A stretch of 64,000 nt of DNA, from the NCBI GenBank assembly GCA_016716125.1, contig JADJWZ010000002.1, positions 1 through 64,000 of the forward strand, given 5' to 3'. The position numbers were made by a program, and so were the translations under genes. The notes under the pieces were generated by a model. The model made no database searches. It saw only the letters and a program-made list of their open reading frames with translations, and was not told the DNA's origin. Shown one piece after another: positions 1 to 10,068 of the stretch. Position 1 is the stretch's first letter. Each line of letters starts with the position of its first letter. This DNA is from Ignavibacteria bacterium (lineage in GTDB: Bacteria; Bacteroidota; Ignavibacteria; Tepidaquicellales; Tepidaquicellaceae).

Positions 1-856
1 GGCAATAAACCTGACGGAATAAATCAGTATATAATTCTACGGCGTATATGTTCAGAAGTTTTGCGGATCTGCCATTCCAGAATCCGATATACATAGACTT
101 GGTAACGGCGCTGTAACTGATTACAGCTTCGAACAAAAATGAGTCAGTATATTTAGAATTTATCTTTCCGCTTTTAATTCCTCAAGCGGAAAATGTGCGT
201 ACTACATTCCTCGGAGGCAATGAGTCTTCATTATTACAATGAAGTTTTAAATCAGCAGATACGTGATTCGCTTGTTCCTTCTTTATAAATGACATTACAA
301 CGCTGACTAGAAATTCAGACGGGAGTTCTGCTTGAAATTATTTCTCCGACAAAGTTGCCTTTCGCGCTTTCTCGGCACTAATGCAAAATTTATAATTAGT
401 CCGACTGTTCCGTCGTATCCTTAACAGAGTAATTAAACTGAATGAAATTTCAGGAAATACATTTGCCGGATACATCTTCGGAGGTATCAGGCGCATTCGC
501 CGAATAAAACCTCGAGCTTGCCAGTGAATATATTTTAAAGTTTATATCAATCTAAAGCCTATCGGCATTCAGCCGATCACAGGTTCAATTCCTGACGGAT
601 ACAGCCTGGGTCAGAATTATCCAATTCCATTTAATCCTGTCACTAAAATTAAATTTGAAACTTTCGAATAATGAATTTGTAAGACTTGCGGTTTATAATA
701 CAGTAGGAAATGAGATCGCTGTGATTGTAAATGAAAGACTTTCTCCGAGTATATGAAACAGAATTTTCGGCTGAAGGACTGTCAAGCGGAATTTATTATT
801 ACAAGCTTACTTCGGAAAAATTTTCCGGGACAAAGAAAATGCTGCTGATAAAATAA
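1..856 (+). pseudogene. Broken 3' part of a kelch-like T9SS protein gene
   Basis: No frame stays open, but pieces in different frames match the gene immediately downstream: a PDGINQY segment here corresponds to PDGITES there, and both carry phrases on a cytoplasm-to-surface style beta-propeller. Near 600-856 the frames spell a degenerate sorting domain (SLGQNYPIPFNP, then LSSGIYYYKL-like text) ending in KKMLLIK and a stop at 854-856. It is therefore the tail of a paralogue of the 1024-2609 gene, with its 5' end outside the window. Several frame changes occur within 850 bp, so it is either a pseudogene or poorly determined sequence near a contig end. Confidence 0.6.
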
Positions 857-1023
857 AATAAAATTGCGAAACAGGATCACGGTTTGGAAACAGTATCTGT
901 AATTTTATAAAGGAATCAGGTTAACTCATATCTCATATTCGAATATAATTCCGAAGGTAGATATATATCTGTTTATTAAAAAATTATTTTTTAGAATCTA
1001 AAATTGATTAATTAAATTATTTT

Positions 1024-2609
1024 ATGAAATTAAAATTACACTTTATCTTAATTATTTTATTCTCATTTCAAATTCCGGCTCTGACAAAAGCGGCAAATGA
1101 CCCATACACTATTGAGCTTGAGGAAATAGTTATCCCGAATGCTCCGTCGATACACTCCTTTGCATTTGCGCAGTCAGGCGGAAAGTGGCTTTTCATAGGA
1201 GGAAGGACAAACGGTCTTCACGGATTCAACGCGATTTAATCCTTCCCTAAACAGTTTTCCAAATATTCATATTATGTCATTGACCCGATTACTACTCTAA
1301 CTCATTCCAGAAGCATTTTACCGATCTACCGTTTGCATTTGCCGATCAGCTTCGTTCTGCAAATATGCAGCATTATCAGGATGGTAATAAACTTTATTTC
1401 ATAGGAGGATACGGTTATGACAGTACGGCGAACGGTCTAATAACTTTTCCGGAACTGAAAGTAATTGATGTAGCTGAAACCATAAACGCCGTGATGAACG
1501 GAACGTCAGTCGCCCTGCATTTTCATACAAGTCTCAGGACAGAGCAAAGATGAAAGGCAAGAGCCATGGTTTGGCAGCGGTGAGCCGATGAAGCTCGGAA
1601 ATGTTTTTATCTTGCACGCGGGCATAAGTTTACCGGCACTTACAGGATCAACGTTAACAATCAGGTTTATACCAATCAGATACAAAAATTTAAAATTAAT
1701 GATGACGGTCTGAATGTCAGTATTTATGATTACGTACAGTGTTTACAGATACAGCTCAGTATCACAGACGGGATATGAATCTTGTACCGGCTAATTAAGC
1801 CTGACGGCATTACGGAATCTTATCTCTTTACGTAGGCGTATCTAAAACTTCCGCTAACCTTCCCTTTCTTAATCCGATCTACATAGAGGGAAATTCAATT
1901 ACGGTAGATTGCAGTTTTGAACAGAAGATGACACAGAAGGTACCCCGGCAAATCTGACTGCATTCAATGCATCAACAGGAAATATGGACACGACTTTTTC
2001 GGAGGCACAAGTCTTTATTCAGTTAATGATACAATCGAGTTCTTGAATATGATGAGCTTGTCCCTTTATAAATGATATCACCACGCTGACAAAAAAATCA
2101 GACGGAACATCGGAAGAAATTATCTCATCAGAAAAAATGCCTGCGCTTCTCGGGACTAATGCTAAATTTATTCTGAACAGAAATATTCCGCATTATGATA
2201 ATGAGGTTATAAAATTAAATCAGCTGACTCAGAGAACATTCGCCGGGTATATCTTCGGAGGAATCAAAGCTGAACTTCCGAATAACGGACCGAGCACTCC
2301 GAGTGATTATATCTTTAAGGTTTATATCAATCCTTGATTTTCCTCTACCAGTTGAATTGTCATCATTTACTTGAAGTGACGGTAAGGGATCTGAAACCTC
2401 ATGGAGCACTGTCTCGAAATCAATAACTTCGGCTTTATGTAGAAAGAAAAACTGTAAACTCTTCAATTGATGAATGGATCAATATGGGTTTTGTAAAAGG
2501 ACAGGGAAATATAGAATTTAACGGGAATGATCTCTCAAGCGGAGTGTATTACTACAAACTTGAAGCCAATTCATTTTCCGAAAGCAAAAGAATGCTGCTT
2601 GTGAAGTAA
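1024..2609 (+). pseudogene. Frameshifted kelch-like secreted protein with T9SS sorting domain
   Basis: The start at 1024 gives a clear signal peptide (MKLKLHFILIILFSF, cleavage near ALTKA) followed by a kelch-like blade with SGGKWLFIGGRTNGLHGF. That frame stops at 1239. A second blade (GNKLYFIGGYGYDS) continues near 1365-1553, and further pieces include a fragment ending IFKVYINP near 2337. The end (about 2480-2609) reads DLSSGVYYYKLEANSF and SKRMLLVK, the usual end of a Por-secretion/T9SS sorting domain. The likely product is an exported beta-propeller anchored or released through T9SS. At least four shifts break the frame and the PNPFNP part of the sorting domain is not readable. Tandem paralogue of the fragment at 1-856. 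Confidence 0.6.
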
Positions 2610-2611
2610 TT

Positions 2612-2700
2612 TCAAATTGCAAATGTCAAATGACAAATAAAGAGCAGTTATGAATTTCAAGTTACGGGTTTCAAATTACGGGTTTAAGGTTACGGAAAAA
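2612..2700. repeat. AT-rich repeated-word intergenic sequence
   Basis: This stretch is built from near-repeated words: AAATTGCAAATGTCAAATG, then TTTCAAGTTACGGGTTTC, AAATTACGGGTTTAAGG. The same style of words (caaattt, aattacg) recurs near 23930-23970 and, inside coding sequence, at about 33868-33892 and 37938-37962. It looks like a dispersed low-complexity repeat and not a gene. Confidence 0.45.
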
Positions 2701-2757
2701 TAAGGATTTATATTTTTAAAATAAACCCGTGCGCAAATTTTACAGGCACTGAATCTT

Positions 2758-2787
2758 AATTCCCCTTCTTTTTAAAGAAGGGGAATT
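2758..2787. terminator. Perfect 14-bp hairpin between genes
   Basis: AATTCCCCTTCTTT is followed by a 2-nt loop and AAAGAAGGGGAATT, a perfect 14-bp inverted repeat with T-rich sequence on both sides. It sits after the kelch gene and before the multicopper oxidase and could terminate transcription in either direction; the downstream T run is weak. Confidence 0.5.
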
Positions 2788-2936
2788 TGTCATTTTACCC
2801 CGCTTTCAAAATTTAAAAACTATGACACTCATCAGGTGTAAATTAAAAAAAATTATATAAATTAAAATTAATTATTTTTATGAAAATTCAGGATTTTGAT
2901 ATTCAACTATATTAATCAATTTTAAATCACGCTAAA

Positions 2937-4672
2937 ATGAAAAGAAGAGAAATGATCTTCAGGGCTCTGCAGACAGGCGCTTTGCTGACACTGGCAAATC
3001 CTGTTCAGTTATTTGCAGATAAAAATTCGAAAGGTATATTTCCGAAAGGAACAGGTAATCTGCTGGAGATTCCTCCGGTATTTTAATAACGGAGGAACCA
3101 TGGCTCGGGACGGCTAATGTGAATGTATGGCCCGGCCCGAATACCGAAACGCTTTCAATAAACGGTTCATATCCCGGACCTTCTGTCGTTATTGCAAAAG
3201 GTTCAACCTTCACGGCAAATTTTGTAAACAATTATACTGAACCCGCTACGATACACTGGCATGGATTAAATGTACCTGAATTAATGGACGGACATCCGAA
3301 AGATTCAATCCCTCCGGGTGGAAATTATACTTATACTTTTCCTGTACTTAACAGAGGGGGAACTTACTTTTATCATTCACATGCAGATATGCTGACAGCG
3401 GAACATGTTTATAAAGGATTTGCCGGATTTTTTATAGTCGATGATCCGGCTGAGATCGGACTTGGATTGCCAAGAGGTAATTTTGATATTCCGCTTTGTA
3501 TTCAGGACAGAAGATCCGTGAATATTCCACAGTTTACTTATAATCCTCTGATGAATGATATTATGAACGGCTTTCTCGGAGATGCTCCGCTGATAAACGG
3601 AACTCCGGATGCATACTTCGATGTATCGCGGACATTATACAGATTCAGACTTTTAAACGGATCCAATGCAAGAATTTATAAAATAGCATTCTCCGATAAC
3701 AGAGCTTTTCATATAATAGCAACTGACGGAGGTTTAAAAGATGAAGCTGTTCAGGTTACATCATTCTTTTTATCACCGGGAGAGAGGACTGATATACTTG
3801 TGGATTTTTCTCCTTACACGATCGGTAATAGTGTAATTTTAAAATCTCTTCCGTTTACGGCGCCGGGAGCAGGGACTTATGTGCAGGGCACAGAAATGAA
3901 TCTGCTTAGGTTTGACATAACAGATAATACCGGATCCGGCGGACTAATTCCGGCCGCGCTTCCGCCAATAAATTATTACAGCATTTCAGACGTGAAGACT
4001 ACCAGAACTTTTACTCTGACTATGATCATGGGCGGAATGAATATGCACAGAATAAACGGACTGACTTTTGAGATGAACAGAATTGACTGGGAGACACCGC
4101 AAAATTCTCTTGAGGAATGGCGGATCATTAATGCTTCAAATATGCTTCATCCGATGCACAGTCACTCCGAACAGTTTCAGGTTTATTCGAGAAACGGCAG
4201 TACGATCCTTCCTCCTGAAGATAAAGGCTGGAAAGATACAGTACTGATCAATCCGTTTGAGACAGTCAGACTTCTTGTAAAATTCAATAACTATAAAGGA
4301 ATATTTCTTTTTCATTGCCATAATCTCGAACATGAAGATGACGGCATGATGCTGAATTTTAAAATTGTAGATCCGGTCGGAGTAAACAGCCAAAGCGAAA
4401 ATGCGCCTGAAGAATTCAGACTGCATCAGAATTATCCGAATCCATTTAATCCTTCGACGAAAATTACATTTGATATTCCGAAATCCGGAAATGTAACTCT
4501 AAAAATTTACAACGCTTCGGGTAATGAAATATCAACACTGGTAAACGAGTATAAGCCGGCCGGATATTATGTGTTGGAATTTAACGGAAGAGATCTGCCG
4601 AGCGGTGTATATTACGCTAAGCTGAAGGCGGAAACATTCTCGGAAAGTATAAAAATGCTAATGATAAAATAA
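2937..4672 (+). CDS. Multicopper oxidase with T9SS sorting domain (one frameshift)
   Basis: Three-cupredoxin multicopper oxidase of the CueO/CotA/laccase type, expected to oxidise phenolic or metal substrates and reduce O2 outside the cytoplasm. Copper motifs are all present: HWHG, YFYHSHAD, HPMHSHSEQF and HCHNLEHEDDGMM (type 1/2/3 sites, with Met as axial ligand). The N-terminus at 2937 starts MKRREMIFRALQTGALL, a twin-arginine-like export signal. A frame change near 3083-3088, in a TTTT run, separates this start from the main body; read through, the text continues ITEEPWLGTANVNVWPG. The C-terminus (from about 4425) is a complete sorting domain with NYPNPFNPSTKI and LPSGVYYAKL. A Tat-like signal with a T9SS tail is unusual, since T9SS cargo normally crosses by Sec. 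Family call is firm, substrate unknown. Confidence 0.9.
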
Positions 4673-4790
4673 ATTTCTGTTAATTACAGGTAATAAAATT
4701 TAAGCAGAGATAATATATAAAATTACTTTTTGAAAATTTAACCGGTGAAAATTAAACAGAAACTTCATTTTTTAAGGGGTTAAAAATATC

Positions 4791-4798
4791 TATATTTG
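4791..4798 (+). promoter_or_regulatory. Bacteroidota-type -7 box
   Basis: TATATTTG matches the TAnnTTTG -7 element of Bacteroidota sigma factors and lies 32 nt before the ATG at 4831. No clear -33 TTTG is visible at the right distance, so this is a plausible but unproven promoter. Confidence 0.45.
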
Positions 4799-4830
4799 AA
4801 AAATTTTTAATTTCTTAAACCGATATATAA

Positions 4831-5868
4831 ATGAAAACAAAAAAAGATTACCTTAAAGAAACAATAAAACATATCGATATAAAAAAACATAATGTCATTC
4901 CGCTGGTGGAAGATATGCAAAACATGGCTTTCTCTTCACGCGAACTGGCTACTGCAGCAAAATATTATGACATGATGCTTGCTGATAAAAACTGTTCCGT
5001 CATGCTTTGTCTGGCCGGCTCCCTGTTTTCCGCAGGATTGAAAAATGTCGTTGTTGATATGGTCAGAAATAATATGGTGGACGCAATTGTCTCCACCGGC
5101 GCTATCATTACAGATCAGGATTTTTTCGAAGGACTGGGATTTAAACATTACAAGGGTTCGCAGTTCGTAGATGACAATGAAATGCGTGATCTGATGATAG
5201 ACAGGATCTATGATACTTATATCGATGAGGAAGATCTCAGAGTCTGTGATTATACAATTTCAAAGATCTTGGATTCGCTTGAAAGAAGACCTTACTCTTC
5301 AAGGGAATTTATCTGGCACATGGGAAAGTATCTTTCGGAGCATGGTAAGAATGATGAATCAGTAGTGCTTGCATGCTATGAAAATAATGTGCCAATCTTC
5401 GTACCTGCGTTTTCAGACTGCTCGGCTGGTTTTGGATTCGTTCATCATCAGCACAGATTTCCTGATTCACATGTATCGCTGGATTCTGCTAAAGATTTTC
5501 TCGAACTGACTAAGATAAAGCTAGAAGCTTTTGAATCCGGACTCTTTATGGTCGGCGGCGGAGTGCCGAAAAATTTTGCTCAGGATACTGTAGTGGCGGC
5601 GGAGATACTGGATAAAGAAGTGCCGATGCACAAGTATGCAATTCAAATCACGGTTGCGGATGACAGGGACGGAGCTTTGTCCGGATCGACTTTAAAAGAA
5701 GCAAGCTCATGGGGTAAAGTAGATATGACATATGAACAGATGGTTTACTGTGAAGCAACGATCGCAATGCCTCTTATTGCCGGATACGCTTATCATAAAG
5801 GCAACTGGAAGAATCGTGAAAAGAGAGAGTTTCAGAAAATGTTTATGAAGGAAAATGTAGAAGCTTAA
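4831..5868 (+). CDS. Deoxyhypusine synthase family protein
   Basis: A 345-residue protein of the deoxyhypusine synthase fold: NAD-binding text includes SGAIITDQDFFEGLG and CLAGSLFSAGLKN, and the catalytic-lysine segment GGGVPKNFAQ sits near residue 248, matching the GGGVxK motif of the eukaryotic enzyme. The eukaryotic enzyme transfers an aminobutyl group from spermidine to eIF5A. Bacteria lack eIF5A, so the likely role here is polyamine chemistry, for example a homospermidine-synthase-type reaction; this is inference. The gene stands alone, with its own promoter-like box upstream and a terminator downstream. Confidence 0.85.
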   Translation: MKTKKDYLKETIKHIDIKKHNVIPLVEDMQNMAFSSRELATAAKYYDMMLADKNCSVMLCLAGSLFSAGLKNVVVDMVRNNMVDAIVSTGAIITDQDFFEGLGFKHYKGSQFVDDNEMRDLMIDRIYDTYIDEEDLRVCDYTISKILDSLERRPYSSREFIWHMGKYLSEHGKNDESVVLACYENNVPIFVPAFSDCSAGFGFVHHQHRFPDSHVSLDSAKDFLELTKIKLEAFESGLFMVGGGVPKNFAQDTVVAAEILDKEVPMHKYAIQITVADDRDGALSGSTLKEASSWGKVDMTYEQMVYCEATIAMPLIAGYAYHKGNWKNREKREFQKMFMKENVEA

Positions 5869-5888
5869 AAAGTTTTATAATATTATTG

Positions 5889-5916
5889 AAAAGCGGTTTA
5901 TACAGCCGCTTTTTTT
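5889..5916. terminator. Rho-independent terminator
   Basis: AAAAGCGG and CCGCTTTT form an 8-bp stem around a 9-nt loop, followed by a T run. It lies between two convergent genes (ending at 5868 and 5932), and the A run on the other side would also let it act for the minus-strand gene. Confidence 0.8.
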
Positions 5917-5931
5917 GTGAAAATATTATAT

Positions 5932-7350
5932 TTATTGTTTGATAAACTCACCGAATTCATCATATATAAGTTTAATTTTATTACTGTCTTTCGTGATAGA
6001 GAAATGCTCTTCTATTCCCGGTGTCCATTCAAGAATAAATTCATCTTTTTTATCAGCAGAAAATGCCGGACTGGATAATCTGCCCAAAGTAAAAATAAAT
6101 CCTTCAGACTGTTTTTCTATCTTTAATAACCCGTATTTAATGCTAAGGTAGTTTCCTGTAAGTTCTTCAGGTTTATGATACTCAAACAACGTCCTATCCT
6201 TTTTTACTTTTGCATACAGTGGATCTATGAATTCATTAAACATCCCGATTTTTATATCTGCTTCAGGATCATTCTCTTCAATCAAATAAAAATAAGCGCT
6301 CAGCATAGAAACAATTCTCTGCCCGCCTACTCTTTCATTTACAAAAACAAACACTCCTGTTTTATTATCAGGCTGAAAAGACATTATCGATTCATAACCC
6401 GGAAAACTTCCAAAGTGATAATATAATTTTTTACCGATCAAGCTTCCGTAAATCCAGCCGTTGCCGTAATGGTCCATTGAAAAAGGACCCATCTGTTTTC
6501 CAACTGAAGTTTTTTCATTAAAATAAAGATCTGTCAGAACATTATTAAATGCCGGCTGATCATGACCTGTGAATAAAGTCAGCCATTTACCTATATCGCC
6601 TAAAGTAGAATAAATACCGCCCGCAGAATGCAGAGTACTTTCGTCTTTTCTGGAACTGAGTGGTTCATCTGAATAAAATTCATAGGGAAGAGCTTCAAGT
6701 TCAGGAGAAAAATTCATTTCACATGAAGTGTGAAACATTCCGACAGGTTCAAAAATTTTTTTTTTCAAATATTCTTTCCAGTTCAGGCCAGAGACTTTTT
6801 CAATAATAATTCCAGCCAGGAGATATCCCAGGTTACTGTATTTAAATTCTTTTGAAACAGTATCATTTCGGTATGATGTGAATTGAAGAAGTTCCTCGAG
6901 ATCATCCGGAATTTCTCCGGAATAAGCGGTCCTGAAAACCAAAGGGTCATTTGAAAGACCATGAGTATGCTGAAGAAGATCTATTATGCTTAAATTATCT
7001 GCGTCTATATTTTCAGGGAAAAAGGAAACAGGAATATAATTAGTGATCGGATCTGTATAAGAAATTCTATTCTCAAAGACCAGTTTTGCTATTGCAAGTG
7101 CCGTGAAAGCTTTTGTATTGGATGCAATATATATCCGGGTCGAATCGGAAAATTCAGAGATCCCGTTAGCTTTACCGAATGTTCCGGTATAAATTATATT
7201 GTTTTCTTTAACACCTGTAATTCCGATTCCTTTCAGATCATATTTTGCTATTAGCTTTTTACAAAGGTCTTCAATCTTATCAAAATCCTGAGAATAGGTT
7301 TTAGCATAAGTAAACAAAAGTAACAGAACTGTGAATAGTTTTAATTTCAT
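5932..7350 (-). CDS. Secreted serine hydrolase, beta-lactamase/PBP4* family
   Basis: 472 residues with a signal peptide (MKLKLFTVLLLLFTYAKTYS). The beta-lactamase class C/AmpH fold is shown by S77-N-T-K80 (SxxK nucleophile motif), Y171-S-N173 (YxN) and the HxG-type segment LHSAGGIYSTLGD. The extra C-terminal domain (about residues 370-472) resembles the beta-rich tail of many such proteins. These enzymes are mostly peptidases, esterases or D-amino-acid hydrolases rather than true antibiotic lactamases; the substrate cannot be told. It is convergent with the preceding gene. Confidence 0.88.
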   Translation of the reverse strand: MKLKLFTVLLLLFTYAKTYSQDFDKIEDLCKKLIAKYDLKGIGITGVKENNIIYTGTFGKANGISEFSDSTRIYIASNTKAFTALAIAKLVFENRISYTDPITNYIPVSFFPENIDADNLSIIDLLQHTHGLSNDPLVFRTAYSGEIPDDLEELLQFTSYRNDTVSKEFKYSNLGYLLAGIIIEKVSGLNWKEYLKKKIFEPVGMFHTSCEMNFSPELEALPYEFYSDEPLSSRKDESTLHSAGGIYSTLGDIGKWLTLFTGHDQPAFNNVLTDLYFNEKTSVGKQMGPFSMDHYGNGWIYGSLIGKKLYYHFGSFPGYESIMSFQPDNKTGVFVFVNERVGGQRIVSMLSAYFYLIEENDPEADIKIGMFNEFIDPLYAKVKKDRTLFEYHKPEELTGNYLSIKYGLLKIEKQSEGFIFTLGRLSSPAFSADKKDEFILEWTPGIEEHFSITKDSNKIKLIYDEFGEFIKQ

Positions 7351-7433
7351 ATAATTATAAATATAATTATTATGACTTTAAAACTATCCTAAGGTTTCAT
7401 TTTAAATTATTTAGAAAAGTAAGGTTTGAATTA

Positions 7434-7566
7434 ATTGCTTTTAAGTTCATCCAAAAGATCTTCAAGATCCAAAGCTTTTATGTACATTTTATAGAATCAT
7501 CTTTTTTCTGCGACCATTCTTAAATATTCGTATATCAAAAAAGGACTTTGAGTCTTTGAATTAAAA
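7434..7566 (-). pseudogene. Possible remnant of a small protein gene
   Basis: One minus-strand frame reads SPFLIYEYLRMVAEKR, a stop, then FYKMYIKALDLEDLLDELKS before ending. The composition looks protein-like, but there is no start and a stop interrupts it. It may be the 3' remnant of a small gene; no family is recognised. Confidence 0.25.
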
Positions 7567-7567
7567 T

Positions 7568-8191
7568 CTAATCTAAAAACTTCACAACGCCGGTTTCGAC
7601 ATCGTAAATACCTCCTACAATTTTTATCTTATTTTCACTCTCGAGCTCTGTCAGTATTGGACTTCTTTTTCTGATACCGTCCACGGAAAGTCTCACATTA
7701 TTTATGGTCACATTCTCTGTGAATTTTATGTTGCTCCCGTTTCGGTCTGATGTGGTTTCAGTTTCTATTTCAATCGCAGGTTTGATTTTTTCTATAAGGG
7801 AAGTAAGGTGTCCGAGTTTTACATCATCACATGCGCCGATTATCGCACCGCAGTTTGTATGACCTAACACTACAATTAATTTTGAGCCGACTTTCTTGCA
7901 GGCAAACTCCATGCTTCCTAATATATCATTATTAAGAATATTGCCGGCTATCCTAATGCTGAAAATGTCCCCGAGACCCTGATCGAATATTAGTTCGGCA
8001 GAAGTCCGTGAATCAATGCAGCTTAATACCGCAGCAAAAGGAAACTGATTTGATGAAGTTTCATTTACCTGTTTGAGAAGATTCCGGTTAACATTAATAT
8101 TATTTATAAATCTCTTATTTCCTTCTTTAAGAAATTCAAGCGCGAGATCAGGTGTAAGACTTTCCTGCGTTTCTTTAGTATGTGCCTTCAT
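7568..8191 (-). CDS. Beta-class carbonic anhydrase
   Basis: 207 residues. Zinc ligands are visible in order: C58-I-D60-S-R62, then H111-T-N-C114, the beta-class set, with the D/R dyad intact. It interconverts CO2 and bicarbonate in the cytoplasm, supplying bicarbonate for carboxylations. It follows ispH on the same strand with only a 12-nt gap, so the two are probably co-transcribed although no functional link is evident. Confidence 0.93.
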   Translation of the reverse strand: MKAHTKETQESLTPDLALEFLKEGNKRFINNINVNRNLLKQVNETSSNQFPFAAVLSCIDSRTSAELIFDQGLGDIFSIRIAGNILNNDILGSMEFACKKVGSKLIVVLGHTNCGAIIGACDDVKLGHLTSLIEKIKPAIEIETETTSDRNGSNIKFTENVTINNVRLSVDGIRKRSPILTELESENKIKIVGGIYDVETGVVKFLD

Positions 8192-8203
8192 TCAGCTGTT
8201 AAA

Positions 8204-9445
8204 TCAGTTTAATTTATTTCCGGTACTGAAGTATTCATTCATAACATCATCGATTGACTTTGCATCTTCAAAGTAAGAAAGTATTTTCTGAAGCACTTCA
8301 TCTACTATTGAATCCGGGCATGATGCGCCGCTGGTTAGAATTATTTTAACCGGATTTTTTTGAGGAATAAAATTGGAAGTTGTTAATTCTTTCTGATTAT
8401 AAAAATCAAAATGAGATATCGCAATCTTAGATAATATCTTATCGGCAGTTGAAATAAAATATGTCGGCAGTTTCTCTTCGCACAGTTCATATATATGTGA
8501 AGTATTGGAACTGTTATATCCGCCTACGACTAAAGCCATATCAGCTTTTTTTTCCAGCAAACCGTAAGTAGCTTTTTGATTATCATGAGTAGCGTAACAA
8601 AGCGTATCTCTTGTGTCGGAAAAGTGTTCGCGGATATTTTCAAGGCTGAATTTCTCCGTCATGACATCGTAAAGGTAATCAGCAATTGACTGCGTCTCTG
8701 TTGCAAGCATTGTAGTCTGATTTACAACTCCGATGGAATTAAGATCGCGTGAAGGATCAAATCCGGCGGAATATCTGTCTGAAAAAATTTTATAAAACTC
8801 TGAAGAGTTTTTTTTACCGAGTATGATATCTCCCAATGTAACAGCTTCCGAAATATCCCTTATGATAAGCGTAGGTGAGGATTCTTTACTGTGTGAAAAT
8901 GTAGCCCGTGTCTCTTCGTGTTTGTATTTTCCGTGAACGATAACAGTAAATCCGTTCTTTCCGAGTGAATCCGCCCTGTTCCATACTTTCTCAACAAATG
9001 GACATGTCGTATTATATTTTAAAGGATCGATACTTTTTTGATTAATTTGTTTTTCTATTTCCAGCGTTGTTCCGAATGCCGGAACTATGACAATGTCATC
9101 TGAAGTAAGAATATTCCAGTCGATCAGCTGCTTTCCGGAAGTATCCATTAAAAATTTTACGCCTCGTTCCACCAGATCATTATTCACATCCGGATTATGG
9201 ATCATTTCGCTTAGCAGGAAAATTCTTTTGCCCGGATTCTCTTCAAGCGCTTTGTAAGAAATTTCTATTGCATTTTCCACACCGTAGCAAAAACCGAAAT
9301 GTCTGGCTATATAAAAGATCACGGAACCGAAATCCAGTTCGGTAGGGGAGTAATCCGTTTTTCTCGGATCGTTTAGTTTCCTGGAATTTTTTATGCGTGA
9401 AATAACCGGACTTTTATAAAATAACGGAATGTCGAATGTTTTCAT
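8204..9445 (-). CDS. ispH: 4-hydroxy-3-methylbut-2-enyl diphosphate reductase, long form
   Basis: Last enzyme of the MEP isoprenoid pathway, reducing HMBPP to IPP and DMAPP with an iron-sulfur cluster. The three cluster cysteines are recognisable: C53 in HFGFCYGVENA, C148 in NTTCPFVEKVW and C376 in GASCPDSIVDEV. At 413 residues it belongs to the longer IspH type known from cyanobacteria and some FCB bacteria, as opposed to the roughly 310-residue E. coli form. The gene begins an operon-like run with the carbonic anhydrase. Confidence 0.95.
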   Translation of the reverse strand: MKTFDIPLFYKSPVISRIKNSRKLNDPRKTDYSPTELDFGSVIFYIARHFGFCYGVENAIEISYKALEENPGKRIFLLSEMIHNPDVNNDLVERGVKFLMDTSGKQLIDWNILTSDDIVIVPAFGTTLEIEKQINQKSIDPLKYNTTCPFVEKVWNRADSLGKNGFTVIVHGKYKHEETRATFSHSKESSPTLIIRDISEAVTLGDIILGKKNSSEFYKIFSDRYSAGFDPSRDLNSIGVVNQTTMLATETQSIADYLYDVMTEKFSLENIREHFSDTRDTLCYATHDNQKATYGLLEKKADMALVVGGYNSSNTSHIYELCEEKLPTYFISTADKILSKIAISHFDFYNQKELTTSNFIPQKNPVKIILTSGASCPDSIVDEVLQKILSYFEDAKSIDDVMNEYFSTGNKLN

Positions 9446-9459
9446 TTTTACTGTGTCTT

Positions 9460-9900
9460 TTAAGTGAGATTGCTTACATCATCCAGATCCTTATTCCTGC
9501 CAATGCTTTTTTTATTTTCAATTAAATCTTCTTTGGAAATAAAATTTAATATCAGATCATCTTTTTTGTAAATATACTTTCTTTTATAGCATTTATTAAA
9601 ATCCATACCTTCGATAGAAGTTAAGAAATCCACTCTGTAAGGCGGTCTTCCAAGCTGTATTACATTATCAGACTTTTCAAAATCTTTTTCAGTCAGATTT
9701 TCAAAGCTGAATCCAAAATCCTTAATAGTCTTAATTACTTTCTCAGAGTTATCTTTCACCGGGTTTACCCAGATATCAATATCAATTGTTAATCTCGGAT
9801 AGCCGTAAATAATAACTGCATATCCGCCAACAATTAAATATTCAACTTTGTTCTCGTTTAACAATATTAATAACTCTTTGAAATCCCGGGTCAGTTCCAT
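9460..9900 (-). CDS. Small nucleotidyltransferase, possible toxin-like partner
   Basis: 146 residues of the minimal nucleotidyltransferase type: YLIVGGYAVIIYGYPR followed by TIDIDIWV holds the GG and DxD metal-binding pattern of the pol-beta/MNT fold, with a third acidic position likely in the YRVDFL segment. Such proteins occur as AbiEii/MNT-like parts of toxin-antitoxin modules. It overlaps by 59 nt the small upstream gene on the same strand, which supports translational coupling. No HEPN partner is seen, so the classical MNT/HEPN pairing is not supported. Confidence 0.75.
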   Translation of the reverse strand: MELTRDFKELLILLNENKVEYLIVGGYAVIIYGYPRLTIDIDIWVNPVKDNSEKVIKTIKDFGFSFENLTEKDFEKSDNVIQLGRPPYRVDFLTSIEGMDFNKCYKRKYIYKKDDLILNFISKEDLIENKKSIGRNKDLDDVSNLT

Positions 9901-10033
9901 ATGTCAGCGCAATGTAATTTTGCAAAATGATATTAAAAGCTTCAAATCTTTCTTCAACGGAAGCATTCTGCCAGTATTCCTTATCTGCTTTTGCCTGTTC
10001 ACTTTTTTTAATTATCGTGATTACCTTTTCCAT
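9842..10033 (-). CDS. 63-residue partner of the nucleotidyltransferase
   Basis: A small protein beginning MEKVITIIKKSEQAKADKEY, charged and helical in appearance, with no family I can name. It is encoded directly upstream of the nucleotidyltransferase and their reading frames overlap by 59 nt, an arrangement typical of two-gene toxin-antitoxin operons in which the first product is the antitoxin. Function is inferred from arrangement only. Confidence 0.6.
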   Translation of the reverse strand: MEKVITIIKKSEQAKADKEYWQNASVEERFEAFNIILQNYIALTYGTDPGFQRVINIVKREQS

Positions 10034-10068
10034 TTTTTTAAATTTTTCTCAATCAGAAATAAAACCTT

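Noticed and set aside
5932..7350. Antibiotic-inactivating beta-lactamase.
   Set aside because: The motifs fit the broad serine hydrolase family; nothing shows activity on antibiotics.
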